From positions 367,173 through 386,042 of the forward strand of contig KQ482066.1 in NCBI GenBank assembly GCA_001430745.1: a stretch of DNA of 18,870 nt. The letters run 5' to 3'. The stretch is from Auxenochlorella pyrenoidosa. Its lineage: Eukaryota > Chlorophyta > Trebouxiophyceae > Chlorellales > Chlorellaceae. The translations under genes and the position numbers were made by a program. This document shows positions 1-8,641 of the stretch, piece after piece. Under the pieces are notes generated by a model that did no database searches, was not told the origin of the DNA, and worked only from the letters and a program-made list of their open reading frames with translations. Position 1 is the stretch's first letter, and each line of letters opens with the position of its first letter.

Positions 1-466
1 CGCCCTCGCCCCCGCCAGCGCCCCCCGCCAAGCCGGCTGTCGTCGTCGCCGACGTGGTGGCAAGCGTGACAGCCGACTGCCGTGCGCCGCGGCCCTTCCA
101 GGCGGGCGGCCCCACCCCGCTGGACCGCCTGCTGGCTGAGCTGGGGGACTCGCACTACCCTGCCAGCTGTGAGCCCGGGGTGGGGAAGGTTCACACTGCG
201 GGACGGGGCCAAGTGTCGCGCGGCTGGGGCCTCTTCACTCCCGGCCGACTGCCTGCGTGCACGGGCTGGCAAGGGCGCATGCCGTCAGCTTGCCTCTGCA
301 GGCAGCCATGCGGGATGTACGTGGAGGCAGCATGCGCTGCCTGGAGGGCCCTCCGGATGTGCCGCCCTGCCGACAGCCTCTGTCTGTGCGCCCCTTGTGA
401 CCATCCCTTGCAGTGATCGAGTGGGAGAGGGAGGAGCTGCCGGACAGCGAGCCCGAGTGCGCTTGA
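1..466 (+). CDS. C-terminal end of an unrecognised protein (partial, two exons)
   Basis: Two exons are visible, 1-168 (entering from the left edge) and 414-466, separated by a 245-nt intron with a GTGAGC donor at 169 and a CTTGCAG acceptor ending at 413. Joining them keeps the frame (two bases are contributed by the second exon) and replaces the read-through into the intron with a short acidic tail, IEWEREELPDSEPECA, ending at TGA 464-466. The first exon is Pro/Ala-rich and then reads PTPLDRLLAELGDSHYPAS, which looks like a helical segment. I do not recognise the family, and with only the last 70 or so residues no function can be given. The following 850 bp up to the next stop codon on the other strand hold no convincing exon and are treated as 3' UTR and intergenic DNA. 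Confidence 0.6.
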
Positions 467-1320
467 GAGCTGCCGCCTGCGCTGCCGGGCGCACCGCTTT
501 TGAGGGCTGCCCCCCGGACCCCACGTTGGCGCTCCGCAACCAGACGGTGCCGGCGCCCCGCCGCTCAAGCGCTCGCCATCCCCCAGGCCTGCATCCCATG
601 CTGCATTGGCCCCTGCGCCTCCCGACTCCCAACGCCCCCATACACCAGGCTTGCTCCTTTGCTTTGCATTGCTTGTTCCCCGCTGTCATGTTTGCAGCAT
701 TTTTTGGCCGCCACAAGCAAGGCCTGCATTCTGCCGCCTGAAGCGCGGCCGCCGCCGCCTCGACTCCAACAGCAGCTGTCTGCAGGCGCACCTGCTTGTC
801 ATGGCCTGCCACGCCATGAGCCAGTGCTGCGCCCCTGCTCCTACAGCCCCATGCTTTCATTGCATGTGCCCAGCATAGTCTTCCTGACATGTATGTCCAC
901 TTTCTTGCTTGAAGTAGGCATGTGACCCTCGTCATGCCTGATGTAGTGCTGCTAGGAGCAGCCAGCCTTTATGCCTGCGCTCATGCATCTGCCCTCGCTG
1001 CCTCAGTGCGCCACTCTTGGCCCCCGCTCCTGCCTGGTGCCTCCGTGCCGTCGCCTCGAACCCCCCTCATCATTGGGATGGCATTCCAAAGCCAGCGCCT
1101 TCTCTCATGCCTCATGGCCACCAGATGATGCAAGCAGGAGCCTGTACAATACGGCAAGTTAAACTGAGGCTCGTTCGTGGCAGAATCTAGCTATACAGAC
1201 TGCACAGGCTGGGATGTACACACGTTGGGTGGGCTGCCAAGCTTGGGCTTGCCCAAAATGCTTCTCCAGTGGTCTCAGCCATCTCAATCATCAACAGGCT
1301 GCCCCCTGCACTGACTGGTC
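467..1320. other. 3' UTR / convergent intergenic region holding repeat copy 1
   Basis: No exon with good codon bias or splice sites was found here. Many overlapping open frames exist only because the DNA is GC-rich. The stretch is the presumed 3' UTR of the + strand gene ending at 466 and of the - strand gene whose stop codon is at 1321-1323. Its right half (about 711-1166) is a diverged copy of DNA that lies downstream of the small plastid-type gene at 2597-3285. Confidence 0.5.
711..1166 (+). repeat. Diverged dispersed repeat, copy 1
   Basis: This segment aligns collinearly by eye with 3571-3991. Shared blocks in the same order include CCTGAAGC, CAGCTGTCTGCAG, GTGCTGCGCCCCT, CTCCTGCCTGGTGCCTCC, TGCCGTCGCCTC, AAAGCCAGC followed by CTTCTCT, and CCTGTACAATAC near the right end. 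Copies differ by substitutions and small indels. Both lie directly downstream of a + strand gene, so the repeat may be a duplicated 3' UTR or the remnant of a short retroelement. No terminal repeats or target-site duplications were evident. Confidence 0.8.
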
Positions 1321-1979
1321 CTAGCTCGGACTGCCTGCATCCTCGCCGTCGTCCCCGCCCTGCTGCGCCCCCCTCAGCGCGGCTGCCGCGTCCACTGCCG
1401 CCTCTGCCTGCCGCACCACGGGCGCATCTGGGCACGCCTGCCTGGCCGCCTCCAGTGCCGCATACGCAGCCTGCCACGCGGCCGCCGCCCACTCCCACTC
1501 CTCCGCCCCGGCAGTGTGCAGCGCAGCCGGCAAGCCGGAGGCACGCTCAGCGGCCGCGGCTGCCGCCGCCTCGCGCGCTGCCGCGGTGGTGGCCCAGGCT
1601 GTGGCCGCAGCCGCCGAGGCTTCGGCTGCGCGCAGGCGTGCCCTGTCAGCGGCGGGTGCGGATTGAGAGCTTGGCGGCTGCCACACAAGCGGGGGGGACG
1701 CTGGGCGGGTGGCTGCGCCGCCTGCTGCCCGCCTTGGGCGGTGGAGTTGGCCTTGCCCTGCTGCGCCTTGCGCCTCTCCTGTTCCTGCCGCTTGCGTCGC
1801 CTCTTTTCCAATATCTCGTCGGCTCTCGCTATGGCAATCGTGCTGCTGTCCATGATCTCACGATGGCGAGCAAGGATTGTGTGCATCTTCTCGAGTGCCT
1901 CGCTGCTGATCGACAGGGCGGGGGCATGCGGTGACTGCGGCGGGGTGCATGGGCCCGCCTGACCTGACCCGCCATGTCC
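1321..1979 (-). CDS. Ala-rich helical protein, 3' part, with a frame break at a G7 tract
   Basis: On the - strand a coding exon runs from a good acceptor (a pyrimidine-rich stretch ending CTGCTGCAG, exon from 1979) toward TAG at 1323-1321. Its first part reads ALEKMHTILARHREIMDSST followed by IAIARADEILEKRRRKRQEQ, a charged helical segment that looks like a coiled coil. Its last part, in a different frame, reads RARLRAAEASAAAATAWATT and ends GAQQGGDDGEDAGSPS, an Ala-rich helix with an acidic tail. The frames meet at the run of seven G at 1691-1697 (seven C on the coding strand). No sensible intron fits there, so a one-base indel, real or from assembly, is the simplest reading. The 5' exons are not settled: a possible first exon lies near 2190-2280 on the - strand (a transit-like stretch starting MSGSLLPRPTMSLTCRVRSS), but its splice phase does not fit cleanly. 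The family is not recognised. Confidence 0.55.
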
Positions 1980-2596
1980 CTGCAGCAGCAGAACAGAGAG
2001 GTTGGGGGCTGAGAGCTTTGCGAGCTCAGGCCGGGCTGCATGCAGGGTCGGCTGCCAAGTTCGAGGCGGAGCCTGGCCCGATGGCCTGCCTGCCGCCATC
2101 GTACCACCGCACCTGGCCCAGCGTGTGCGCTTTTCCGGTAAGTTTTGAGAAGTTTTGGGTCACCGCTGAGCAGGCCAAGTGGATCCAGGAGCCAGGGGTT
2201 GGCTGGCTGGGCTGCGCATTGAACTCCTAACACGGCACGTGAGCGACATCGTCGGGCGCGGCAGCAACGACCCCGACATGCCCGCGGCGGGCGCGCCGGC
2301 CTGCTGGTGCAGCTGCAACGCGCCGGTGCACACTGCAAGCTGGCGGCTGCAAGCTGAGCCCGGCGTGGCACCGCATCGCTTGATTCCCGGGCACAGGGGC
2401 GCTGGAAGGAGCGTTTGAACCGTCGATATGGTTGCGCAGCGATGTAAATTGGTTGTGGGAGGTGATGTGAGGGGTGAGGATGAAAGAAGATGCAAAACGT
2501 GTCCTGCCCCGCTGGCGCCACGTGGCCTCAATGAGCTGCCGCGAAGAGAGCGGGAACGCACATTACAATCTACTGTATCCTACTCAGCTCTATAAG
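1980..2596. other. Unresolved region upstream of both neighbouring genes
   Basis: This 617-bp stretch should hold the 5' exons and promoter of the - strand gene ending at 1321 and the promoter of the + strand gene starting at 2597. Short open segments occur on both strands (about 2100-2230 +, 2120-2280 -), but none has both consistent splice phase and a recognisable protein. A CCAAT motif in - orientation lies at about 2448-2452 (ATTGG on the + strand). Confidence 0.4.
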
Positions 2597-3285
2597 ATGG
2601 CCATGACAGCAAAGCTGGCCTCAGGTGGGCGAGGGCGCAGGTTGGTTGGCTTGGTTTGAGACGCCGCGCTCTGGCCCGCTTCGCCCACCAGCTGATTAGC
2701 GTCTGCTAATAAAAGCCTCCTCCACCCGATGCAGGCGCCCCGCGCCCAGCTGGCAACTGCCGCAAGAACGCGCCAGCGCCGGCGCCGGCGGCGGCAGGGC
2801 GCGGTGCTGCGACCGCACGGGCCACGCGCAAGTTTGCGCACGCAGCCACCATGATGCTGGTGACCATGCTCATGATGACGCCGCCAGACGCCGCCGCCAT
2901 GCAGACGGCGGCTGTAGCGACGGCCACCCCCGCCACGCTGCTGCACGCCTCCCCAGCGCTGTGCACTGTCACGGCGAACTGCGATGGGCACACCGCCAAC
3001 TTGGAGGTGGCGGGATTCTGGTTCATCATCATGCTGGCCCTGGAGCTGCTCAAGGCGTGGCGCGGCGCCAACCGCGCCACCCCCGCTGCCGCCTCTGCCA
3101 GCGACGCCAGCCCCCCAGCCTCCGAGGAGCCCGCGACCGCCGACCCATCCCAGAGCGACATCACCGCCAAGGAGACGTCTGACCTGTACCTTCAATCCCT
3201 TGACATCCACGCCAAGATGCAGGCGATGCTGGCTGATACCAGCAAGGCCTACGAGCAGCTGCGCAAGGCAGATGAGGAGGACTAG
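2597..3285 (+). CDS. Small protein with plastid-type leader and one hydrophobic segment
   Basis: Two exons, 2597-2624 and 2735-3285, are joined across a 110-nt intron (donor TCAG|GTGGGC, acceptor GATGCAG). The split Gly codon keeps the frame and gives about 192 aa. The N-terminus MAMTAKLASGAPRPAGNCRK, followed by an Ala/Pro/Arg-rich stretch with no acidic residue, is typical of an algal chloroplast transit peptide. A Met-rich segment begins MMLVTMLMM, and a likely membrane helix reads LEVAGFWFIIMLALELLKAW. The C-terminal third is Ala/Ser-rich and then helical and charged (DLYLQSLDIHAKMQAMLADT), ending in DEED. The ATG at 2597 was chosen because it gives the transit-like start; the frame is open upstream to 2474, so earlier ATGs are possible. 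No family was recognised. Plastid location is inferred from composition only. Confidence 0.6.
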
Positions 3286-3570
3286 AGCAGGTGAGCAGTG
3301 CTTGGAGGCCGGATGAGCATGGCAGCATGGCTCCTTCTGCATTGCCCCGCCGTCCCGATACCGGCTGGGATGCATGACTGCTATGCTCGCTTGGGTTTAC
3401 AGTCTGTCCAACCGCAATGGAGTTTGCAACACAGACAGCTAAAAAACAATCCGTTTGTGGATCCCCTTGCCCTCTTCAGCCCCCCTGCAGGCCCCAGCGC
3501 CAGGAGCTGCGGCAGTCGGGAGAGCAGGCGCCGCCTTTCCGTGACCGCGGCTAACCTTCATTGCGTGTCT

Positions 3571-3991
3571 AGCAGGCGTCGCCTCCCTTGCGCCTGAAGC
3601 ACGGCCCCCGCCGGCTTGGCTCCAGCGGCAGCTGTCTGCAGCCATGCCGCTTGCTATGGCGTGCCCTCCAGTGAGCCTGTGCTGCGCCCCTCCTCCCGCA
3701 ACCGCATCCCTCAAACCCAACCTTCAAGCTTGGTGCTCCTTACTGTGCCCTACCACGCTAGGCCTGTGACCCATCTAGCAGCAGCCCCTACGTGCCTGCT
3801 CTCGTGCCCCTAACCCGCCGCCTCAAGGCGCCACCCTGAGCCCCCTCTCCTGCCTGGTGCCTCCTTGCCGTCGCCTCTTACCCCCCTCAACATTGGGACG
3901 GCAGCGCAAAGCCAGCACCTTCTCTGCTGCCTCGCGGCCACCAAATGATGCGAACACCAGCCTGTACAATACTGCAAGTTACATTGAACAG
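3571..3991 (+). repeat. Diverged dispersed repeat, copy 2
   Basis: This is the second copy of the element at 711-1166, in the same orientation and again downstream of a + strand gene. The best conserved parts are the middle (CTCCTGCCTGGTGCCTCC, then TGCCGTCGCCTC) and the right end (GGCCACCAAATGATGCGAAC, then CCTGTACAATACTGCAAGTT). Similarity fades to the left of about 3571. Confidence 0.8.
3979..3983 (-). terminator. Possible UGUAA polyadenylation signal for the FSAF1-like gene
   Basis: The - strand reads TGTAA here, about 250 nt past the stop codon at 4232-4234. UGUAA is the usual poly(A) signal in many chlorophytes. The match is only five bases, so the call rests mainly on position. Confidence 0.3.
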
Positions 3992-4231
3992 TAAAAAAAA
4001 CAACGTGTGAAAGGAGGCGGTTTGTGGGCCATGCAAGGGGCGGGAGGCTTCCAATTTGAAGGGTATCCAAGGAAAGAGCGTCGTGAGAGGCAGGGCCGTC
4101 ATGTCGGGAGGGGGTTCAGTTCAAAAGTGCATTGGTCTCATTGAGGGGTGGATTCATCGCAGGTAGGCTGGTTAGTGTACATGGGCAGGAGCGGCGGCGC
4201 ACCCAGGGCCGGGGCGCGGCTTGCAAGTTGG

Positions 4232-6497
4232 CTATCGGCGTTTACCGCCGGCGCTGGGCGGCGGCTTGACGCGGAGCACCCCCGGCCTGAAGGCGCCGCC
4301 ATCCTCGTTCAGCCCCCGGTCCAGCTGCCGCGCCCTCTCCCGCCGCTTCTTCTTGCCCAGGCCCTTCTGCTGGATCATGCCGGCTGCGGCGGGGGTTGAG
4401 GGAGGTGAGGGCAGTCTGGGCCCGGCGGCGGGCGGGGAGCCGAGCTGACATGCTTGCGTGCACTGGAGCAGGGCGGGCGGGTGAGGGGCACAGTCCTGGC
4501 AGCCGTGCGGTGCACCTAGCCATGAATGCAGGGCAGGCAGGCACGGATGCAGGCAAGCAAACGAGCGGGGGGCTCGGAATTACCCAATCAGAATGAGAGT
4601 GCATCACGGGTGTCAGCCAGGAGTGACACTGCGCATTCGGTTCTCGTCCCCGCCCCACAGCAGCCACTGGCACAGCAGCAGCAGGGCCGCAACGGCAGCA
4701 GCAGCGGCAGCGGCAGCGGCATGCCAGGGGCAGCCCGCCAGCCAGGATGCACGCACAAAGAGGCACGATTTCCCAGCATGTCGGCGGCAGCTCAGTCAGG
4801 GGCCAGCTTGCGACGCCCCTGCCCTGCCTGCGCAGCCCGTCGCACCTGCAATGCCCTCCTCCAGTGCCCGCTGGTCCCGCTGCGCCTGCTTCTTGGCCAT
4901 GCCGACGCCGATGGAGGCGGGGATGCGGGGGCGGGCCGCAACCTTGGCGCCAATGCGCGCCAGCTGCTCCGCCTCAAACTTCTTCCTTGCCTTCTTGTCC
5001 AGCGCCGTCGCGCCTGGAGGGTGGGTGGGATGCATGCAACAAGGCAGTCAGGCTGGGCGTGGCTGGCGGCAGCTGGAAACGCCAGGGAGTTTGAAGTGTG
5101 TGCATGCCAGGAGGGTAGCCTCTCAGCGAGGGCGCTGCGCGCAGGCATGCTTGGTGGGGGAGGGGCGGCATGAAGGCGGAGGTTGGCAGGATGGCACGGG
5201 GATTGGAGGCAGCCACGCAGGTCCCTAGGCATTTGCTGCCTCTGCGGATGGCTGTACTATGTGCCCGCTCGGGTGCTGTCGGGGCGCGGCGGCGCGGCGG
5301 GCGAGGCCAGGTGCCCCCAGGAAAGACTCCCGGGGGCGGGCCGGAGCAGTGGGATGGGCGGCCGCCACAGGGGCGGGCCGCCCGCTGCTCCCCCAATAGG
5401 TGCGCTGCCGTGCCCGCAAGATTTTGAGGTAGTGCAGGCAGCAGACAGGCAGGCAAGCAGGCAGGCAGCAAGGCAGGCAGGTGGGCGGGCAAGCAGGAAT
5501 CCAGAAGGAGCTGCACGCTGGGATACATCGGCACGATGCCAGCAAACGCCCTCGGCCGGTCAACTAGAGTAGCTGGGCAGGCACACCAAGCACCACCATG
5601 CCGCACGCAACACCCTAGCAACGCAGCGCTGTTTGCACCACTCACCCAGCAGCTGGACCTCTCGGTGTATCTGCTGAAACTCTTCGCGGCTCAGCCCCTC
5701 GCTGCCTGCTGCTTCTGCCATCACCGGGCTTGGTGCGCCCACGCTGCTGCGCCGCCGCCGACCCGCCTGCGGCTGCTGCGGGCCGTCTCCGACAAGCACT
5801 GCGGCCTTGGCGGACATAAAGCGCTTGCGCTCCTGTTGCAGCCTGGCCAGCTCGGCGGCCTGGGCTGCCTGCGCTGCCGCTGCCGAGCCGCCGGGCCCGC
5901 CGCCGGCGCCGCCGGCCGGGCCTGCGCCACGCGTGCTGCCCGCAGACCCCCGCCTGCTGTGGAATATGTGCTCCACAATGTCCACCTTCCTCTTGCGAGC
6001 CCCCGGCTCGGGTTGCCCTCCCTCTTCATCGTCGCCGCTGTCGGAGCCTTCATTGCTGCCGTCGTCAGTGGCTGCCTCCTCCTCGCTGCTGCCGCTGTCG
6101 CCACAACCGCTCTCGCCACTGCTGTTTGCGGCAGGCACGGGCTGCTCATCGTCACTATTGTGGTCGTCAAACATGCTCATGAAGCGCTCGCCTGCACGAG
6201 GGATACGGGCGAGTGAGAGACCAGCGTCAGCGGGGGTTCAGCAGGGGCGGCAGCGGAGGCAGAGGGGCAGAGGTAGGGCAGTGTTGCTCGCCGTTTGACA
6301 TTCTCGGCACATTGTTAATGTTTGAAACATGGTCTGCAGCCCTCGTGGGCTGCGTGAGTGCAGTAGCTGCCTCCGCTGGTGTTGCAACTCGATGCATGCG
6401 CACCGTAGGCTGCAAGGCGCAACTCCAGACCATCTTTGGGCTCCTCTTCTGCCTGTCGCTTGCGCTTCTTCGCCGCACCGGCTTCAGGTTTAGCCAT
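4232..6497 (-). CDS. DUF4602/FSAF1-family 40S ribosome assembly factor (C1orf131/Faf1-like)
   Basis: Four exons on the - strand, 6497-6404, 6191-5646, 5013-4846 and 4383-4232, join without a break to a 319-aa protein. Start is MAKPEAGAAKKRKRQAEEE; stop is TAG at 4234-4232. All three introns interrupt a codon after its first base and have good sites (TACG|GTGCGC, CTGG|GTGAGT, TGCAG|GTGCGA). A basic N-terminus (residues 1-20) is followed by an Asp/Glu/Ser-rich stretch (about 38-85), a disordered Gly/Ala-rich middle, and the family core at about 200-310: REVQLLGATALDKKARKKFE, then LARIGAKVAARPRIPASIGV, then MIQQKGLGKKKRRERARQLD and a final GVLRVK. Order and spacing match the DUF4602 family (human C1orf131/FSAF1 and yeast Faf1), nucleolar proteins of the small-subunit processome that assist 40S assembly. 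That role is inferred from the family. The third intron (5645-5014, 632 nt) is long and carries a GCAG-type repeat. The frame stays open upstream of the chosen ATG, but that stretch lacks coding character. Confidence 0.85.
5434..5496 (+). repeat. Imperfect GCAG/GCAA tetranucleotide repeat
   Basis: About 60 bp consist of imperfect units GGCA, GCAG and AGCA in tandem (for example GGCAGGCAAGCAGGCAGGCA). It lies in the long intron of the FSAF1-like gene, where the transcribed strand is CTGC/CTTG-rich. A looser relative of the motif occurs at about 4526-4560 in the next intron. Confidence 0.75.
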
Positions 6498-6718
6498 CGT
6501 GCGGCGGTAAGACGAGCACGCAGGTTTGCAGTCGCCGGTCAGCGATGTTCTGACTGTATGGTGAGATGCGAGTGTCAGGCATTGCAGCGGCAGGACCAAT
6601 GGCCTGCGCTGCATCACAAGCGGAGCACAGCACGACCAGACTGGGCCCTCTTTCGGGCTTGCTGCGATATCTATTTGATCACGATCAAAGCTTCGATCAC
6701 CAGGATAGATACCGCGGG
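6498..6718. promoter_or_regulatory. Shared 221-bp divergent promoter region
   Basis: The start codons of the FSAF1-like gene (- strand, 6497) and the DUF1824 gene (+ strand, 6719) face away from each other across only 221 bp, so both promoters must lie here or overlap the 5' UTRs. The right third is less GC-rich than its surroundings and carries the nested inverted repeat at 6668-6711. Confidence 0.55.
6668..6711. promoter_or_regulatory. Nested inverted repeat with GATC core
   Basis: TTTGATC at 6674-6680 and GATCAAA at 6683-6689 form a perfect 7-bp inverted repeat with a 2-bp spacer. It is flanked on the left by TATCTA (6668-6673) and on the right by its complement TAGATA (6706-6711); a further GATC lies at 6695-6698. 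Palindromes of this kind are common as binding sites for dimeric regulators. No specific factor is assigned. Confidence 0.4.
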
Positions 6719-8319
6719 ATGACGAGCGCCTATGCAGGAGTTTGCCTGCAGAGGTCTGTAGCAGGACAGCCATTGAGGGTGCGGCAGGCCTGTAAACGCA
6801 TCCAGACAGCGCAGGGAGCCGTTGAGAACCATACAGAAAGAACTGAACGAGTGCCCCTCTCAGCGGCGGCAGCAGCAGGCTGGCAGCGGCGGCGGCACTA
6901 CCCGGACGCCACCCTGCCGCAAGCTGTATGGCAGCAGCGGCACAGATGGGCTCGGTGCGCAGCACCGAGGGCGCTACAGGTTGAAGCGCCATCAGAAGGT
7001 GGGGTGTGGCCCGGGCACATGCGCACGCCTGTCCTCGGCTGTCGCAGCTGCGCCCGCTCGGCTGCTGCTGCCCTGGTACCAGAAGCGTCTGATGTGACCA
7101 CTGTGTCCCCTGCGATGCCGGCGCTGCCCTGCAGCGCTGTCAGTGGAGGCGGCGTGGGCGCTGCTGGAGGAGTTCACGCAGCGTGAGGCCCGCGGCCTGG
7201 CGCAGCCGCTGCTCGACTCGCCCGACAAGCGGCGGCGGCTGCGCGACGCGCTGCTGGTCAGTCCCCCGCCCTGCCCCGGCTGCAGGCCTCCTGCCTGCCA
7301 TTGGCTTTAATGCATGGGGCGCCCGCCACCCATGCCAAAACGCCAAGAAGGCACGGCGGTTGCGCGCATGCTGTCCCCACCTCTACCACAGCCATGCGGT
7401 GTGCCAGCCGCAGCCGGCCTCCCTGCCTCGATCTCCACGTGCCTGCAGGTGGCGGCGGCGGCGCCGTATGCGGCAGCAGGGTGGAACCCAGAGGCGGCGG
7501 CCAGCTCATCCGCTGTGCCCGAGGTGCTGCTGGGGGTGGTGGCCTCTGACGTGAGGCTGGCGGTGCGGTCGCTGCGGGACTATTGCCAGGCGCTGGGCCT
7601 GCCCTTCAAGGTGGGGCAGCGGGGGCCATTGGTGGGGGTGGGGTGCAACGCATGTGGGTGGGGGGTGCGGGTTGGTGCCAGGTGGCTGTCAGGAGCCTGC
7701 CGCCGCGCTTGCGGGCCTGTTGGGCGCCCAGGCAGCGCTCCCGCGGGAGCCGTGGGAAACACCTGCCAGGCGCTTGCTGCTCCCCCCGCTGTGCTGGTCT
7801 GTGGGCTGATCACCTAGAACTCCCAAGTTGCCTCCTCCCTCTGCGCACCGGGCTGTGCCCGCAGATGCCGGAGAGTCGAGTGCCGGGGGTGGCGGCAGCG
7901 CCGGCCCTGGTGGGCCCAGTGTACATCAAGGTAGGGACCAGTGAAAGATGAAACCACACTTGGGTTGGAAGCGCGCGCCGTGCGGTCGGCGGCGCCAGCA
8001 GGGAGCGCACCTGCAGCAACACGGCACCAACTGCGGGCAGGAGGCACGGCGCCTGCACATCCAGTGCTCACTGCCCCGCTGCGCCGCGCTTCCTGCCAGC
8101 TCCCAGGCGCTGCATTGAGCGCGGCTTCCTCACGTGGCTTCCCGCCATGCTGCGCCTGCCATGCAGTGCAATGCGGCAACCGGGCTGTGCTATGCCACCA
8201 AGTACGACGGCCGCGACCGTGGCGTGCTTGTGCAGCTGGGACAGCGCCAGCTGGGCCACCTGCCGTTGGGGCTGCACGACGAGGGCATGGCGCGCCCGCC
8301 GCCCGCCGCGCTGGGCTGA
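6719..8319 (+). CDS. DUF1824-family protein, probably plastid-targeted
   Basis: The model has six exons: 6719-6753, 6864-6979, 7135-7256, 7449-7610, 7865-7930 and 8167-8319, giving 217 aa with TGA at 8317-8319. Exons 3-6 are well supported by clean GT-AG sites and by the family core. A helical start (VEAAWALLEEFTQREARGLA) is followed by EVLLGVVASDVRLAVRSLRD, YCQALGLPF, GPVYIK (162-167), a GLCYATKYDGRDRGVLVQLG strand pair and GHLPLGLHDEG (from 197). This order matches DUF1824, a family of unknown function in cyanobacteria, algae and plants. Exons 1-2 are less certain. They were chosen because donor AG|GTCTGT and acceptor CTCTCAG are in phase and give a transit-like leader poor in acidic residues (GGSSRLAAAAALPGRHPAAS). 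Alternatives are a start at the Met codon at about 6926 or an unspliced frame from 6719. Plastid location is inferred from the leader and the cyanobacterial distribution. Confidence 0.8.
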
Positions 8320-8641
8320 GCACGGGAGGCGGAGGGGCGATGGCCTCGGCAGAGGGGCCTTGAGTTGCGCCTACATGCGTGCTGGGTTCCCCCTGTCAAG
8401 AACTTCAAAACATGCCATTCAGCTGCAACCCAGTCTCTCCAAGCCATGCCTGTGATGGGTGAGCGTTGGGGTGGCAGATGGCCAGCTGAGGGCGGTGTTT
8501 GAAGGGCGGCCATGCTGGGCATGTCGCGCAGAGACTGGCTGTCGGTTTCGACGCTGAAGTCGCCGGTCTGTAGGGTTCTGTTGTGACTTAGACGTACTGT
8601 TGTTCTCCCCGTGTTCCCTGGACCAAAGAGCAGTTGCAGCC
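8320..8641. other. Intergenic region between the DUF1824 and H1-tail-like genes
   Basis: This 322-bp stretch would contain the 3' UTR of the DUF1824 gene and the promoter and 5' UTR of the Lys/Ala-rich gene. No TATA box or clear poly(A) signal was found. Confidence 0.5.

Larger units (their letters stand above)
3286..4231. other. Convergent 3' region of the small plastid-type gene and the FSAF1-like gene
   Basis: No exon was found. The stretch holds repeat copy 2 (3571-3991) and the presumed overlapping 3' UTRs of the + strand gene ending at 3285 and the - strand gene ending at 4232. An A8 run lies at about 3993-4000. Confidence 0.5.

Noticed and set aside
1931..2230. Open frame on the + strand reading SFEKFWVTAEQAKWIQEPGV
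   Set aside because: It looks protein-like, but it has no recognisable family, a GTAAGT sits in its middle, and no neighbouring + strand exon fits. It also overlaps the region needed for the 5' end of the - strand gene.
2120..2280. Open frames on the - strand (MSGSLLPRPTMSLTCRVRSS and DPKLLKTYRKSAHAGP) as first exons of the gene ending at 1321
   Set aside because: Either is plausible by composition, but their donor phases do not join the exon at 1979 in the required frame without an unusual acceptor. They are recorded only as possibilities.
2590..3375. 261-aa open frame on the - strand
   Set aside because: It mirrors the + strand gene at 2597-3285 and has shadow-type Arg/Gly-rich composition.
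5434..5496. GCAG-rich stretch considered as a CRISPR-like or regulatory array
   Set aside because: The units are 4 bp, imperfect and without spacers. It is a simple sequence repeat.
6315..6992. N-terminal extension of the FSAF1-like protein by about 165 residues
   Set aside because: The frame is open, but the added sequence lacks coding bias and would overlap the 5' exons of the divergent DUF1824 gene. The Met-Ala-Lys start is natural for the family.
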